A DNA stretch of 64,000 bases from Enterococcus sp. DIV1094 (GCF_017316305.2 NZ_CP147250.1:830001-894000); one strand, 5' to 3'; positions 11,575 through 21,530 are shown, numbered from the stretch's first letter. Translations and numbers: made by a program. Notes: a model not told the origin generated them from the sequence alone.

Positions 11575-12546
11575 CTAGTACACACCATCTTCACCTAGTT
11601 TTTTTGCAAGCTTGTTCGCAAGCACGACCATAAACAAGCCTACTACTCCTTTGAATAAGCCCATTGAGGTACTGAAACTCAATTGTCCGTTTTTCAATCC
11701 AGCAGTATAGATATACGTATCAAAAATTTCTGCTACACTACGGTTCAATGAATTGAGGAGTAAATACATATGTTCAAATCCTAAATCAAGTGTTTGTCCA
11801 ATCTTCAAAATCAGTAAAGTGATGATCACTGGACGGATCGCCGGCAATGTCACATGCCATGTTTTACGTAAACGTCCTGCCCCATCCATTTCAGCTGCTT
11901 CATATAGTTGCGTATCTACTGCGGTGATCGCAGAAAGATAAATGATCGTCGACCAACCTAGTTCTTTCCAAATCACCTGTCCGATATAGACTGTTCGTGT
12001 CCAATCAGGAGAAGTCAAAAAACTGATTTTGTCTAGCCCGATACTTGCTAAAAATTCATTGATGACTCCGCCATCCACATTTAAAAAGACATAGGTGATC
12101 GATACGATGATGACCCAAGACATAAAATGTGGAATATAAATGATCGTTTGGATACTATTCTTGAATCGCTTGTTCGTTACTTCATTCAGTAAAAGCGAAA
12201 GAATGATCGGCATCGGGAAGAAGACAAAAATATTCAGACCAAACAAAATCAATGTATTTCTCAATAGCATAAAAAATGTTGGCTCAGTAAATAAACGAAT
12301 GAAGTGTTTGAAGCCAACCCACGGACTGCCAAGAATCCCCAGATAAGGTTGATAATCTTGAAAGGCAATCACTAAACCTCCCATAGGTAGATATCTGAAA
12401 ACAATGAAATAAAGGATTCCCGGGAGAATCATCAAGTACAAAAATTTATTCGTTTTGATTCCAGCAAGCGTCTTTTTTCTTCTTTTTGTTCGTTCTTCCT
12501 TTTTTGATAGAGTAAATGAACCTAACTCTTTTTTTACACTTTCCAT
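11575..12546 (-). CDS. ABC transporter permease (LplB/YteP family)
   Basis: 323-residue inner-membrane permease with six predicted helices and the ATPase-contacting EAA loop (EAAEMDGAGRLRKTWHVTLP near 217-236). It is one half of the channel for the binding lipoprotein at 9416. The basic N-terminus before the first helix and the FRYLPMGG segment are typical of LplB/YteP. It is the first gene of the minus-strand operon, with AAGGAGGG before its ATG. Its partner permease is on the opposite strand, which is unusual. Confidence 0.92.
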   Translation of the reverse strand: MESVKKELGSFTLSKKEERTKRRKKTLAGIKTNKFLYLMILPGILYFIVFRYLPMGGLVIAFQDYQPYLGILGSPWVGFKHFIRLFTEPTFFMLLRNTLILFGLNIFVFFPMPIILSLLLNEVTNKRFKNSIQTIIYIPHFMSWVIIVSITYVFLNVDGGVINEFLASIGLDKISFLTSPDWTRTVYIGQVIWKELGWSTIIYLSAITAVDTQLYEAAEMDGAGRLRKTWHVTLPAIRPVIITLLILKIGQTLDLGFEHMYLLLNSLNRSVAEIFDTYIYTAGLKNGQLSFSTSMGLFKGVVGLFMVVLANKLAKKLGEDGVY

Positions 12547-12601
12547 AAGCCCTCCTTGATAAACGTTGTGTGACTTTAATCGCTATCCACAGCATAAATG
12601 A

Positions 12602-12617
12602 ATGAAAGCGATTCCGT
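12602..12617 (+). promoter_or_regulatory. candidate cre site in the divergent permease promoter region
   Basis: ATGAAAGCGATTCCGT matches the extended catabolite-responsive-element pattern WTGNAANCGNWNNCWW at all but one position. It lies between the divergent permease genes (12547-12830), where CcpA repression of both would make sense. The rest of this 284-base region holds the two promoters and ribosome sites; I see no other clear element. Confidence 0.4.
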
Positions 12618-12830
12618 ATATAATCATTTTCACTGACATAGGCAATTGCTTAGCATCACTTATTTCAACGCTTACTGGCATCATTTGTCCGATTTTTAAT
12701 GAAATGGCTTTTACATCTTTTGTAAACCGCCCGATCGATACTCCCTAAAAAATGATTATGTACGTAATTTCAGGCAGATGATAGATTGGAGGTACAAAAT
12801 ACTTATGTTTTGAAGGAGGGTTCTCTCTAA

Positions 12831-13703
12831 ATGAAAAAAAAAGTTTCGCTTGGAGAAAAAAGCTTTACGATTTTTAATTCTATTTTCCTACTATTATTAG
12901 CTTTGATCTGTATCGTACCGTTTTTGAATATCATCGCCACCTCATTTGCCTCTACTCAAGAAGTCGTCGCAAAAAAATTCATTCTTTTCCCTACGACGTT
13001 TTCTTTAGATGCCTATCGCTACATCTTATCTACACCAACGATTTTTCGTGCCTTGGCTGTTTCCATTGGTGTTACTGGTCTTGGAACGATCGTCAGCATG
13101 TGCGTCACCTCACTGATGGCCTATGGGTTATCACGTAAATATCTTTTTGGACGAGGTTTTTTCAATTTTATGGTTGTCTTTTCTATGCTCTTCAGCGGGG
13201 GAATGATTCCAACATTCTTAGTCGTCCGTTCCTTAGGGTTGATCAATTCTTATTGGTCGATGATTTTACCTGTGACTGTCAACGCCATGAATATGATCAT
13301 CATGCGGAACTTTTTTCAAGCTTTACCTAATAGTTTAGAAGAATCTGCCAAAATGGATGGCTGTACGGATTTTGGGGTCTTTTTTAAAATCATGTTGCCT
13401 CTTGCTTTACCTTCGATTGCGACGATTTCACTTTTTTATGCGGTTACCTATTGGAATACCTACATGACAGCTATTTTATATATCAATGATTCCTCTAAAT
13501 GGCCGATCCAAATCTTATTACGTCAAATCGTGATCGTATCGAGCGGGATGCAAGCTGAAAGTAGTGCGGTCGATATCATCCCACCTGCACAAACGATCAA
13601 AATGGCTGTCATCGTCATTGCTACGGTACCGATGTTGATCGCTTATCCATTTGTTCAAAAATACTTTGTGAAAGGAGCATTGGTCGGCTCTGTCAAAGGT
13701 TGA
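12831..13703 (+). CDS. ABC transporter permease (LplC/YtcP family)
   Basis: 290-residue permease, the second channel subunit of the importer. It has six helices, an EAA loop (LEESAKMDGCTDFGVFFKI, about 176-194), and the C-terminal FVQKYFVKGALVGSVKG end typical of the LplC/MalG-like group. It is alone on the plus strand, divergent from its LplB partner and closed by its own terminator, whereas these genes are normally adjacent and co-oriented. The ribosome site GAAGGAGGG is 10 bases before the ATG. Confidence 0.92.
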   Translation: MKKKVSLGEKSFTIFNSIFLLLLALICIVPFLNIIATSFASTQEVVAKKFILFPTTFSLDAYRYILSTPTIFRALAVSIGVTGLGTIVSMCVTSLMAYGLSRKYLFGRGFFNFMVVFSMLFSGGMIPTFLVVRSLGLINSYWSMILPVTVNAMNMIIMRNFFQALPNSLEESAKMDGCTDFGVFFKIMLPLALPSIATISLFYAVTYWNTYMTAILYINDSSKWPIQILLRQIVIVSSGMQAESSAVDIIPPAQTIKMAVIVIATVPMLIAYPFVQKYFVKGALVGSVKG

Positions 13704-13750
13704 TCCTTTCATAACTAAAGATACGCATAAAAATAATTATTCATTTACCC

Positions 13751-13794
13751 AGCACGATCTAAGAAAATATTTTCTCATAGATCGTGCTGTTTTT
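13751..13794. terminator. bidirectional terminator between lplC-like and AraC-type genes
   Basis: AGCACGATCTA (13751-13761) pairs perfectly with TAGATCGTGCT (13778-13788); the loop itself contains the palindrome AGAAAATATTTTCT. GTTTTT follows on the plus strand. It separates two convergent genes. Confidence 0.85.
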
Positions 13795-13838
13795 CACAAT
13801 TGTTTAAGAGCGATATTCCGATTCAAAATAGTTTAGCC

Positions 13839-16028
13839 TTAACGGTTTTTCTTGCGGTATTCACCAGGTGTGATGGCTTCTTTCTTTTTGAAAAAACGAA
13901 TAAAGTTTTGTGAGTTGCGGTATTTGAGTCTTTCTGCAATTTCTTTCACGGATAGAGTTGTTTCCGTCAGCCATTTCTTCGCGATTTCTAAGCGATAGTT
14001 TTGAATAAAATCGCCAAAGTTCTCGCCGGTTTCTTTTTTGAATACATTACTCAGATAGTTGGGATTATAGTGCAAGCGATCTGCTACCATGTCCAGTGAC
14101 AGATCACGATCATATTCGTTATAGATGATGTGGATCATTTTTTCTGATAATGATTTAAACTCCTGTTCCGTGATTTCTTGCGACCGTTGTGTGATTGGTT
14201 GAACAAATTGAGACAGCAGCACTTGCTCAAGTTCTTGAGGATGATAGGTGTGTAACACCTTGATATAGATTTGTTTCAACTCTTCAAACTGGGTAATATT
14301 CACCCCCAGTAGTTGCCCTAACTGAACAAATTCATTGACTAACCGAATGGCGACAACTTCTCGATTCAGCTTATTCTTGTTTTGAGTGAAAATCTCACTG
14401 ATCAATTCATGAAGAAGCTGACTGACTTGTTCGTCTCCTGAACGGATTGCTTCAAATAAACGATTTTGTTTTTCCATCGGGTATTTGATCAATGTTTTTT
14501 CTTGCTGTTCTGAGATGATTTCATGGTAGAACACGATTGAATTTGGTCCAGTATTTACTCGATGATACAAGGCTTCTTTTGCTTGATCAACGGACTGTTT
14601 GCTTTCATTCAACGTAGTAAAACAATCACTGATCCCAATACTGACAGTCAATTTAAGATACTCTTGGATCATTTTTTGAATCTGACGACAATGAGCCATT
14701 ACTTTTTTGTTTGCAAATGCTTCATCCTTGGGACTCCGATAAATCGTTGCTTGCATTTCTTCATTCAGTACAATAGGAATCATTCGTTCTTCTTTAGGAA
14801 CGATCTCAGCAATCATTTGGTTGATTGCCAACAGCAATAGATCTCGTTCTCCCCCATGGCTATCTTCTAAAAAATCAATTTGAACGAGTGCTGTATAGTA
14901 ACATTCGTTTTGCGAGTCGTAGTTGAACTGCTGTAACCGTTGATCCAATTCCCGCTTTTCTACGCGGTTTCTAAAAAGACTCAAGACAAATAATGTTTCT
15001 AATTGAGGTTTCTGAGTAATCAAGTTCGCGCTTAATAGTTCATTTTCACCGATCACTTGACTCACGGACTGAACGACATTCTCTAGTTTTTTCCCTGATA
15101 ACCCTTCCGAATGGAGATTCAGCCGGTCTTGAATCTGACTGATCGGGCGGACATACCTTTCAGAAAAGATATAGGATAAGCCCCCGACTAAAATAATCAA
15201 AGTAAAGGATACAGTCGCTAATCCGATTTGCAGATTTTGGACAGTCGTTCTGATAGTTGCAGGATCGATCTCTAATTGATACTGCCATTGATTGTAATCA
15301 GATTGGAGCAAGATAAAATTTCGGCCGTTTCTTTGGATCACTACAGGTATATTCGCTTCCATATTTTTAGTCGTTATCCGCCCTTCTCCTGATGATTCAG
15401 TATCAGTAAAAAGAATTTCTTCGCCGTAATAAATCGTTAAACGATCGTCATTGTTTCGTTCAATGATCCGCTGTAGCGCCTGATGATCGATTGAAGCAAA
15501 TCCTAACGCATACTTCTCAGTGACAGCTTTAGGCAATGCAACGACCATTTCGATCCCTTCAGTTTGCTTTGTCCAAAAAACTTGTTTCTCATGATCCACA
15601 TACTGTTCTTTTAATTCAGTTACTTTTTGAGGTTCAAGTTGGTTCAATGAGCCATTCACGACACCCCATCCGCCTTTTAGGCTGACTAACTTAAACGCAT
15701 TCTCCTCCATAGCGATCGTTTCAATAAAATTAAGTTCTTTTCGTACTTCGGAATAAATGGCGTAGTCGGTATGATTCAAGGGAGATTGAAATATTTCGGA
15801 GAAGTTTTTCGTGGAGCCATACGTGGCAAAAGAGTACTCGATCGTTCGAAACTTCCATTCTACATTGGTTTTGATTTGTTTTAATAGATTTTGTTTATCT
15901 AGTAAATAGTTCTCTTCAATCGATTCATACGTGTTGGTATAGATAAACAAGCTAAAGCCAATGACTAGTACCACACCGATAATAAAAATCGGTAAAAACA
16001 TTTGATAAAACAACATTTTATTCTTCAC
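13839..16028 (-). CDS. membrane-anchored AraC-family regulator (YesS/YtdP-like)
   Basis: 729-residue regulator. A transmembrane helix (about 8-29), an extracytoplasmic sensor region (about 30-260) and a second helix (about 268-288) precede a HAMP-like stretch and a central domain. The C-terminus is an AraC double helix-turn-helix (about 625-725, with YNPNYLSNVFKKETGENF and the closing PGEYRK). This layout matches YesS/YtdP of Bacillus, which control pectin and rhamnogalacturonan genes. It probably senses pectic signals outside the cell and activates the flanking operons; the ligand is unknown. It is transcribed divergently from uxaB. Confidence 0.88.
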   Translation of the reverse strand: MKNKMLFYQMFLPIFIIGVVLVIGFSLFIYTNTYESIEENYLLDKQNLLKQIKTNVEWKFRTIEYSFATYGSTKNFSEIFQSPLNHTDYAIYSEVRKELNFIETIAMEENAFKLVSLKGGWGVVNGSLNQLEPQKVTELKEQYVDHEKQVFWTKQTEGIEMVVALPKAVTEKYALGFASIDHQALQRIIERNNDDRLTIYYGEEILFTDTESSGEGRITTKNMEANIPVVIQRNGRNFILLQSDYNQWQYQLEIDPATIRTTVQNLQIGLATVSFTLIILVGGLSYIFSERYVRPISQIQDRLNLHSEGLSGKKLENVVQSVSQVIGENELLSANLITQKPQLETLFVLSLFRNRVEKRELDQRLQQFNYDSQNECYYTALVQIDFLEDSHGGERDLLLLAINQMIAEIVPKEERMIPIVLNEEMQATIYRSPKDEAFANKKVMAHCRQIQKMIQEYLKLTVSIGISDCFTTLNESKQSVDQAKEALYHRVNTGPNSIVFYHEIISEQQEKTLIKYPMEKQNRLFEAIRSGDEQVSQLLHELISEIFTQNKNKLNREVVAIRLVNEFVQLGQLLGVNITQFEELKQIYIKVLHTYHPQELEQVLLSQFVQPITQRSQEITEQEFKSLSEKMIHIIYNEYDRDLSLDMVADRLHYNPNYLSNVFKKETGENFGDFIQNYRLEIAKKWLTETTLSVKEIAERLKYRNSQNFIRFFKKKEAITPGEYRKKNR

Positions 16029-16212
16029 GAAACTTTCTCTCCTCTCTAAATTAAAAGGCTTACATTTTGTGTAAAATTGATTATCTTCTAAAGCAATGAG
16101 TATCTTTACTCTTTCAGATTAACATACTACTATTTAAAAACATAAGTTTTTTAAATAGGATGAAACCTAATAAAATCAAGCCATATTGACTTGGATTTAT
16201 ATTCATATTACG

Positions 16213-16228
16213 ATGAATGCGCTGACAA
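16213..16228 (+). promoter_or_regulatory. candidate cre site upstream of uxaB
   Basis: ATGAATGCGCTGACAA fits the cre pattern with one mismatch. It lies in the 370-base divergent region (16029-16398) between the AraC-type regulator and uxaB, 170 bases before the uxaB start. Apart from this the region is AT-rich and presumably holds both promoters; I see no second clear element. Confidence 0.4.
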
Positions 16229-16398
16229 GTATTTGTCTAGATAGTAAAAAACAGAAATAGCATGAGTTATAAATAAAAAACATCTAAGCAGCGCAAAAGA
16301 GGATTATAACTGATATAAAATAACAAAAATATGAAAAATCTTATTTAATTTTGAGATTTTCATTATAAAATTTTGTCTCACAGAAAGGAAATCACTCG

Positions 16399-17811
16399 AT
16401 GGAAAGATTAACGAAAAAACAGTTCCCTAAAAATCAAGCTGCAATCACTTGTCTACAATTTGGTGAAGGAAATTTCATGAGAGGATTCGTGGATTGGCAG
16501 CTTCAACAGCTAAATAATCAAGGACTCTATCAGGGAAATGTTGCAATCGTCCAACCACTGGCTCACGGATTAAGCGAAAAACTAGCCGAGCAAGACCAGC
16601 TTTATACAGTTTTACTCCAAGGATTAGTGGATGGGCAAGTCATTGACACAACCGAACCGATCACGGTTATTGAGCGGACGATCAATCCCTATGAACAGTG
16701 GCAAGAATTCCTCGCATTAGCAGAAATCGATGAATTAGCCTTTGTTTTTTCTAATACGACAGAAGCTGGCATTACTTATCACGATGCCGATGCACACATC
16801 GATACGCCTCCAACAAGCTTTCCCGCAAAATTGACCGCCTTCTTGTATCATCGATTCAAAATGAATAAAAAGGGATTAACGATCATCCCCTGCGAATTGA
16901 TCGATCGCAATGCGGAGCTTTTAAAAAAATTTGTCTTACAGTATGCGCAAAGTTGGGAACTTGAAACGGGATTTGTCGATTGGTTACATCAAGAAAATCA
17001 TTTTTATTGCAGCTTAGTGGATCGGATCGTTCCTGGATTTCCAAAAGATGACATCAATGAACTGCACCAACGATTGGGTTATGACGATCAGCTGTTAGTC
17101 AAAGCTGAACCGTTTATGCTATGGGTGATTGAAGCACCAGAAGAATTGAATGAGCGCTTACCATTGAAAAAAGCAGGATTGAATGTTGTCTTGACTGATG
17201 ATTTGACGCCTTATCGTGAGCGGAAAGTCCATCTTCTCAACGGTCCTCATACTGCAATGGTTCCACTCGGACTACTGGCGGGTGTCACAACGGTTGAAGA
17301 AGTGATGAAAGATCCTCTTTTATCTTCTTCTATCGACACATTAGTGACTCACGAATTGATCCCAATGCTGCAATTACCTGAAGAAGAATTATTGGCATAC
17401 GCTAGACAAATCAATGAGCGTTTCTTAAATCCGTTTGCCAATCATCAATTACAGTCGATTGCTTTGAATAGCGTTGCCAAATTCCAAACACGCTTACTGC
17501 CTATTCTAAAAAAATACATCGAGAAAAAAGAAGATCTCCCTCCTTATTTAACTGTCTCATTGGCTGCTTTGATGTTACTTTATCGTTCCGATCATACAAA
17601 CATCCAAGTAAACGATGAGCCAGAAGTACTCTCTCGTTTTACTGAAGCTTGGGCTGACCCACAGACTGCTGTTCTTCATCTATTAAAAAATCCAAGTCTT
17701 TGGGGTGAAGATCTATCCGTGCTCCCTAATTTAACAGAGGCAGTTTCATCTTATGTAACTCAGATTGATCAAAAAGGCATTCGTAATGTTTTACAAGAAT
17801 TGAAAGGATGA
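16399..17811 (+). CDS. uxaB: tagaturonate reductase (altronate oxidoreductase)
   Basis: 470-residue polyol/mannitol-dehydrogenase-family protein. It reduces D-tagaturonate to D-altronate with NADH in galacturonate catabolism. It is collinear with E. coli UxaB: the nucleotide-binding start LQFGEGNFMRGFVDWQ (20-35), FSNTTEAGI (117-125), IIPCELIDRN (about 161-170) and the catalytic-domain segment RERKVHLLNGPHTA (near 273-286). The ribosome site AAAGGAAA precedes the ATG. It heads the plus-strand uronate operon; its stop overlaps the uxaA start by four bases. Confidence 0.94.
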   Translation: MERLTKKQFPKNQAAITCLQFGEGNFMRGFVDWQLQQLNNQGLYQGNVAIVQPLAHGLSEKLAEQDQLYTVLLQGLVDGQVIDTTEPITVIERTINPYEQWQEFLALAEIDELAFVFSNTTEAGITYHDADAHIDTPPTSFPAKLTAFLYHRFKMNKKGLTIIPCELIDRNAELLKKFVLQYAQSWELETGFVDWLHQENHFYCSLVDRIVPGFPKDDINELHQRLGYDDQLLVKAEPFMLWVIEAPEELNERLPLKKAGLNVVLTDDLTPYRERKVHLLNGPHTAMVPLGLLAGVTTVEEVMKDPLLSSSIDTLVTHELIPMLQLPEEELLAYARQINERFLNPFANHQLQSIALNSVAKFQTRLLPILKKYIEKKEDLPPYLTVSLAALMLLYRSDHTNIQVNDEPEVLSRFTEAWADPQTAVLHLLKNPSLWGEDLSVLPNLTEAVSSYVTQIDQKGIRNVLQELKG

Positions 17812-19322
17812 AAAAAATGACTGATGTAGATTTCTCCACTAGAATCATCCAATTGCATCCACAGGATAGCGTGGTCGTGGCTACTACCACGATTCCAACG
17901 AATACAACACTTTATTTCAATGATGTTCACCTAACTACCTTTGAAGAAATTCCCTTAGGCCACAAGATCGCTTTGACCGATTTGAAGGCTGGGTCTGATG
18001 TTATCAAGTATGGCTATCCAATCGGCCACCTCGTGACGGATGTCAAAGCAGGTCAATGGATACATACGCACAATATCAAAACGAATCTTTCTGGTGAGGA
18101 AAGTTACCACTACCAACCTAAATCTCGCCCAATCGTCTATCCACAAGAAAATCGAACCTTTCAAGGCTATCTTCGTGAGAATGGAAAAGCCGGGATTCGC
18201 AATGATCTATTTATCGTTCCAACCGTTGGCTGTGTGAATGGAATCGCTGAATTGATCATCCAAGAATTTAAAAAACGTCATGCCGAGGACAATCCTTTCG
18301 ATCATCTCACGATTTTAAAACATCCTTATGGTTGTTCCCAACTCGGTAAGGACCATGAGAATACGAAAAAGATTTTAGCTGATGCGATAAATCATCCGAA
18401 TGCTGGAGGTGTGCTTGTATTTGGATTGGGTTGTGAGAATAATACGATACAAGAATTAAAGGCTAGTTTAAACAAATATAACGAACAGCGAGTAAAATTC
18501 CTAACCGCCCAAGATGTCACGGATGAAATCGCACACGGCGTATCTTTACTTGAAGAATTAGCAGAAATCGCACGTAGAGATTACCGTGTTCCTGTTCCTT
18601 TGGATAAACTCACGATCGGTTTGAAATGCGGAGGTTCGGATGGGTTATCAGGGATTACTGCCAATCCGTTGTTAGGTGCTTTTTCTGACTATTTGATTTC
18701 ACAAGGTGGCAGCACGATTTTGACGGAAGTTCCTGAAATGTTTGGTGCCGAACAAGTACTGATGGCACGCGCTGAAAATCAAGAAGTTTTTGGATCGATC
18801 GTTCGTTTGATCAATGATTTCAAGCAATATTTTCTCTCTTATAATGAACCAGTCTATGAAAATCCTTCTCCTGGAAATAAAGCAGGCGGCATCTCGACCT
18901 TAGAAGATAAGTCGCTCGGCTGTACCCAAAAGGCAGGAAATTCAACGGTAGTCGATGTGTTAGCCTACGGTGAAAAAGTACGCAAAACTGGACTAAGTTT
19001 ACTGGAGGCACCAGGCAACGATCTTGTCGCCGCTTCTGCATTAGCTTCTGCTGATTGTCAACTTGTCTTATTTACTACAGGCAGAGGTACCCCGTTCGGT
19101 TCTTACGTTCCCACACTGAAAGTCTCTACCAATACGCCTTTGTTCGAGCGAAAACAACATTGGATGGACTTCGATGCTGGCGATTTATTGACCCAACCAA
19201 TGTCAGAGATCTTGCCTTTGTTTATTGATAAAATCATCCGTGTTGCCAGCGGCGAAGAAACAAAAAATGAAGCCAATGATGTGCGTGAGCTAGCGATTTT
19301 TAAAAATGGTGTCACACTCTGA
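17808..19322 (+). CDS. uxaA: altronate dehydratase
   Basis: 504-residue enzyme of the UxaA family, which dehydrates D-altronate to 2-keto-3-deoxygluconate. The N-terminal SAF-like domain (to about 95) ends in KYGYPIGHL, and the C-terminal domain contains the conserved GYLRENGKAGIRN, TVGCVNG, HPYGCSQLG, GLGCENN, LKCGGSDGLSG and FTTGRGTPFG segments with the metal-binding Cys and His residues. The length is normal for the fused one-chain form. It is coupled to uxaB by an ATGA overlap. The kinase and aldolase that would use the product are not in this window. Confidence 0.95.
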   Translation: MKKMTDVDFSTRIIQLHPQDSVVVATTTIPTNTTLYFNDVHLTTFEEIPLGHKIALTDLKAGSDVIKYGYPIGHLVTDVKAGQWIHTHNIKTNLSGEESYHYQPKSRPIVYPQENRTFQGYLRENGKAGIRNDLFIVPTVGCVNGIAELIIQEFKKRHAEDNPFDHLTILKHPYGCSQLGKDHENTKKILADAINHPNAGGVLVFGLGCENNTIQELKASLNKYNEQRVKFLTAQDVTDEIAHGVSLLEELAEIARRDYRVPVPLDKLTIGLKCGGSDGLSGITANPLLGAFSDYLISQGGSTILTEVPEMFGAEQVLMARAENQEVFGSIVRLINDFKQYFLSYNEPVYENPSPGNKAGGISTLEDKSLGCTQKAGNSTVVDVLAYGEKVRKTGLSLLEAPGNDLVAASALASADCQLVLFTTGRGTPFGSYVPTLKVSTNTPLFERKQHWMDFDAGDLLTQPMSEILPLFIDKIIRVASGEETKNEANDVRELAIFKNGVTL

Positions 19323-19367
19323 TTTTTCCAATCCTTAACTATTCTGAATTTGAAAGAAGTGAATCGA

Positions 19368-20771
19368 ATGTTTTTATCTGATGATTTTTTATTAACCAAT
19401 CAATGGGCAAAAAAACTATACCATTCATATGCAAAAAAAATGCCGATCATCGACTACCACTGTCATCTGTCGCCAAAAGAAATTTACGAAAACAAAGCTT
19501 TTACCAATTTGACCGAAGCCTGGTTGAGTGGCGATCATTACAAATGGCGCTTGATGCGAGCGTGCGGCGTTCCTGAAGAAAAAATCACTGGTCACGCCTC
19601 CGATTACGAAAAATTCTATGCCTGGTGCCAAACAGTGCCAAAAATCATCGGCAATCCTTTATATACTTGGACACACCTTGAACTGAAACGTTTCTTCCAA
19701 ATCGATCTACTGATCAACGAAGAAAATGCCCTTAAAATCTGGGAACAGGCAAATAAACGCTTAACTGAACCAGCATTTCGTCGAAGAGAGATTGCAAAGA
19801 ATGCGAACGTGACCGTCATTTGTACAACAGATGATCCGATCGATGAATTGGTCTATCATCAATTACTGGCAAAAGAAGAGCCTGATCTCAAAGTATTACC
19901 AGCGTTTCGCCCCGATGCTGCCCTGAATCTCACTCGCGATACATTTTCTGAGTGGGTCGCAAACTTAGCTCGCGTAGTTGGACAACCAATCGCTGATTAC
20001 AGTTCTTTGATCCGCGCATTAAGTCAACGGATCGACTATTTTCATCAGCATGGCTGTCGACTATCAGATCATGGCTTAGATCACCTGTCCTATCACCCCG
20101 CTTCTGAAAAAGAACTTGAACAGATTTTCCAGAAAGCATTATTAAATGAAACACTGACACAAACGGAAATTGATGCTTACCGAAGCGAAACACTCAATCG
20201 GCTGATTGCTCTGTATCATGCACGTGGTTGGACCATGCAGTTGCATCTGCATGCGTATCGTAACTGTAATACCCAAGCCTTCACACGTTTAGGTCCAGAT
20301 ACTGGTTATGATGGGATCAACGACCAACCACTATCCAGTCACTTGCAGCGACTACTCGATCACGCCGATAAAACCGATCAATTACCTAAAACGATTCTTT
20401 ACTCGCTCAATCCAAATGACTATCCCTTACTTCTTGCGTTGATGGGTAGCTTTCAAAAGGAAACGGCTGGCAAACTTCAACTCGGTTCTGGTTGGTGGTA
20501 TAACGACACCCGAGCAGGCATGCGTGAGCAGATGACACAACTTGCTGATGGCGGTGTTTTAGGCAATTTCGTCGGTATGTTGACGGATTCTCGGAGCTTT
20601 CTTTCTTATACACGTCATGAATATTTCCGCAGGGTCCTCTGTGAATTGATCGGTGAAATCGTTGAACGAGGCGAAGCACCCGAAGACGTCAATCTTTTAG
20701 GAACCTTGGTAGAAGATATTTGTTATACAAATGCACAACACTATTTCGGTTTTTTTGAGAAGGAAGCGTGA
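19368..20771 (+). CDS. uxaC: uronate (glucuronate/galacturonate) isomerase
   Basis: About 467 residues, close to the 470 of E. coli UxaC. It converts D-galacturonate to D-tagaturonate (and D-glucuronate to D-fructuronate), the first step of the pathway. The amidohydrolase-fold motifs are visible: DYHCHLSP near 30-37, TTDDP about 153-157, and the MQLHLHAYRN and DTGYDGI stretches. I chose the ATG at 19368, preceded by GAAAGAAGTG, over an in-frame TTG at 19350. It lies 45 bases after uxaA in the same operon. Confidence 0.94.
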   Translation: MFLSDDFLLTNQWAKKLYHSYAKKMPIIDYHCHLSPKEIYENKAFTNLTEAWLSGDHYKWRLMRACGVPEEKITGHASDYEKFYAWCQTVPKIIGNPLYTWTHLELKRFFQIDLLINEENALKIWEQANKRLTEPAFRRREIAKNANVTVICTTDDPIDELVYHQLLAKEEPDLKVLPAFRPDAALNLTRDTFSEWVANLARVVGQPIADYSSLIRALSQRIDYFHQHGCRLSDHGLDHLSYHPASEKELEQIFQKALLNETLTQTEIDAYRSETLNRLIALYHARGWTMQLHLHAYRNCNTQAFTRLGPDTGYDGINDQPLSSHLQRLLDHADKTDQLPKTILYSLNPNDYPLLLALMGSFQKETAGKLQLGSGWWYNDTRAGMREQMTQLADGGVLGNFVGMLTDSRSFLSYTRHEYFRRVLCELIGEIVERGEAPEDVNLLGTLVEDICYTNAQHYFGFFEKEA

Positions 20772-20773
20772 CG

Positions 20774-21460
20774 ATGCGAACGATCCATATTGCAGGAGAT
20801 TCCACTGCTTCGATCAAAGACATGAGTGCTCGACCGGAAACCGGTTGGGGAGAAGCCTTTGGTAACTTCTTCCAACCAGCGATTCAGATAAACAATCATG
20901 CAAAAAATGGGCGTAGTTCAAAATCATTCATTGAAGAAGGACGATTAACTCGTTTAAAAAAAGAATTCCAAGCGGGGGATTTTTTGCTGATCCAGTTTGG
21001 CCACAACGACCAAAAAATCACTGAAGCAAAAGGAACAGAACCATTTGGTAGTTACCTAGATGCCCTTTCTACTTATGCCCAGACAGCCTTAGCTTCACAT
21101 GTACAGCCGATCTTCTTGACCCCTGTCACAAGACGCCTTTACTTAAAAAACGGACAATTAGATCCGAACTGCTTAGGCGAATACCCACAAGCAATGAAAC
21201 AATTCGCACAAAAAAATAATTATCCGATCCTGGATGTTTTTACTCGTTCACAAACTACGCTTCAGCAGTATACGCAAGAAGAAGCAAAATCATTTTACTT
21301 GCATTTATCACCCGGTAAGCATGAAAATTATCCCTCTGGTCTTTGCGACAACACGCATTTCAGTCCAGAAGGTGCTGCTTTAGTGGCTCAACTTGTTGTT
21401 GAACTACTAAAAGAAACTGATCTTCCATTAGTGCAGTATCTAGATGTCCCCCATAAATGA
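20774..21460 (+). CDS. rhamnogalacturonan acetylesterase (SGNH/GDSL, RhgT/YesT-like)
   Basis: 228-residue SGNH hydrolase. Block I, HIAGDSTAS, carries the catalytic Ser; block II Gly/Asn is in NHAKNGRSS; block III is IQFGHNDQK; and the closing DNTHFSPEGA carries the Asp and His. These fit the rhamnogalacturonan acetylesterase group that deacetylates rhamnogalacturonan I. It lacks a signal peptide, so it should act on imported oligomers. The ATG at 20774 has AAGGA at a good distance; a GTG at 20768 overlapping the uxaC stop is the alternative. It is the last gene of the operon. Confidence 0.88.
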   Translation: MRTIHIAGDSTASIKDMSARPETGWGEAFGNFFQPAIQINNHAKNGRSSKSFIEEGRLTRLKKEFQAGDFLLIQFGHNDQKITEAKGTEPFGSYLDALSTYAQTALASHVQPIFLTPVTRRLYLKNGQLDPNCLGEYPQAMKQFAQKNNYPILDVFTRSQTTLQQYTQEEAKSFYLHLSPGKHENYPSGLCDNTHFSPEGAALVAQLVVELLKETDLPLVQYLDVPHK

Positions 21461-21530
21461 AATAGATAGTCAGAAGTTCTTTATTTCCTATGGTTTATTT
21501 GGTTTTAAGATGACAAGAGAATACCACAGA

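Noticed and set aside
12831..13703. Assembly artefact explaining the divergent permease
   Set aside because: Both divergent genes have good ribosome sites and the flanking terminator and intergenic sequence look natural, so there is no sign of a misjoin from sequence alone.
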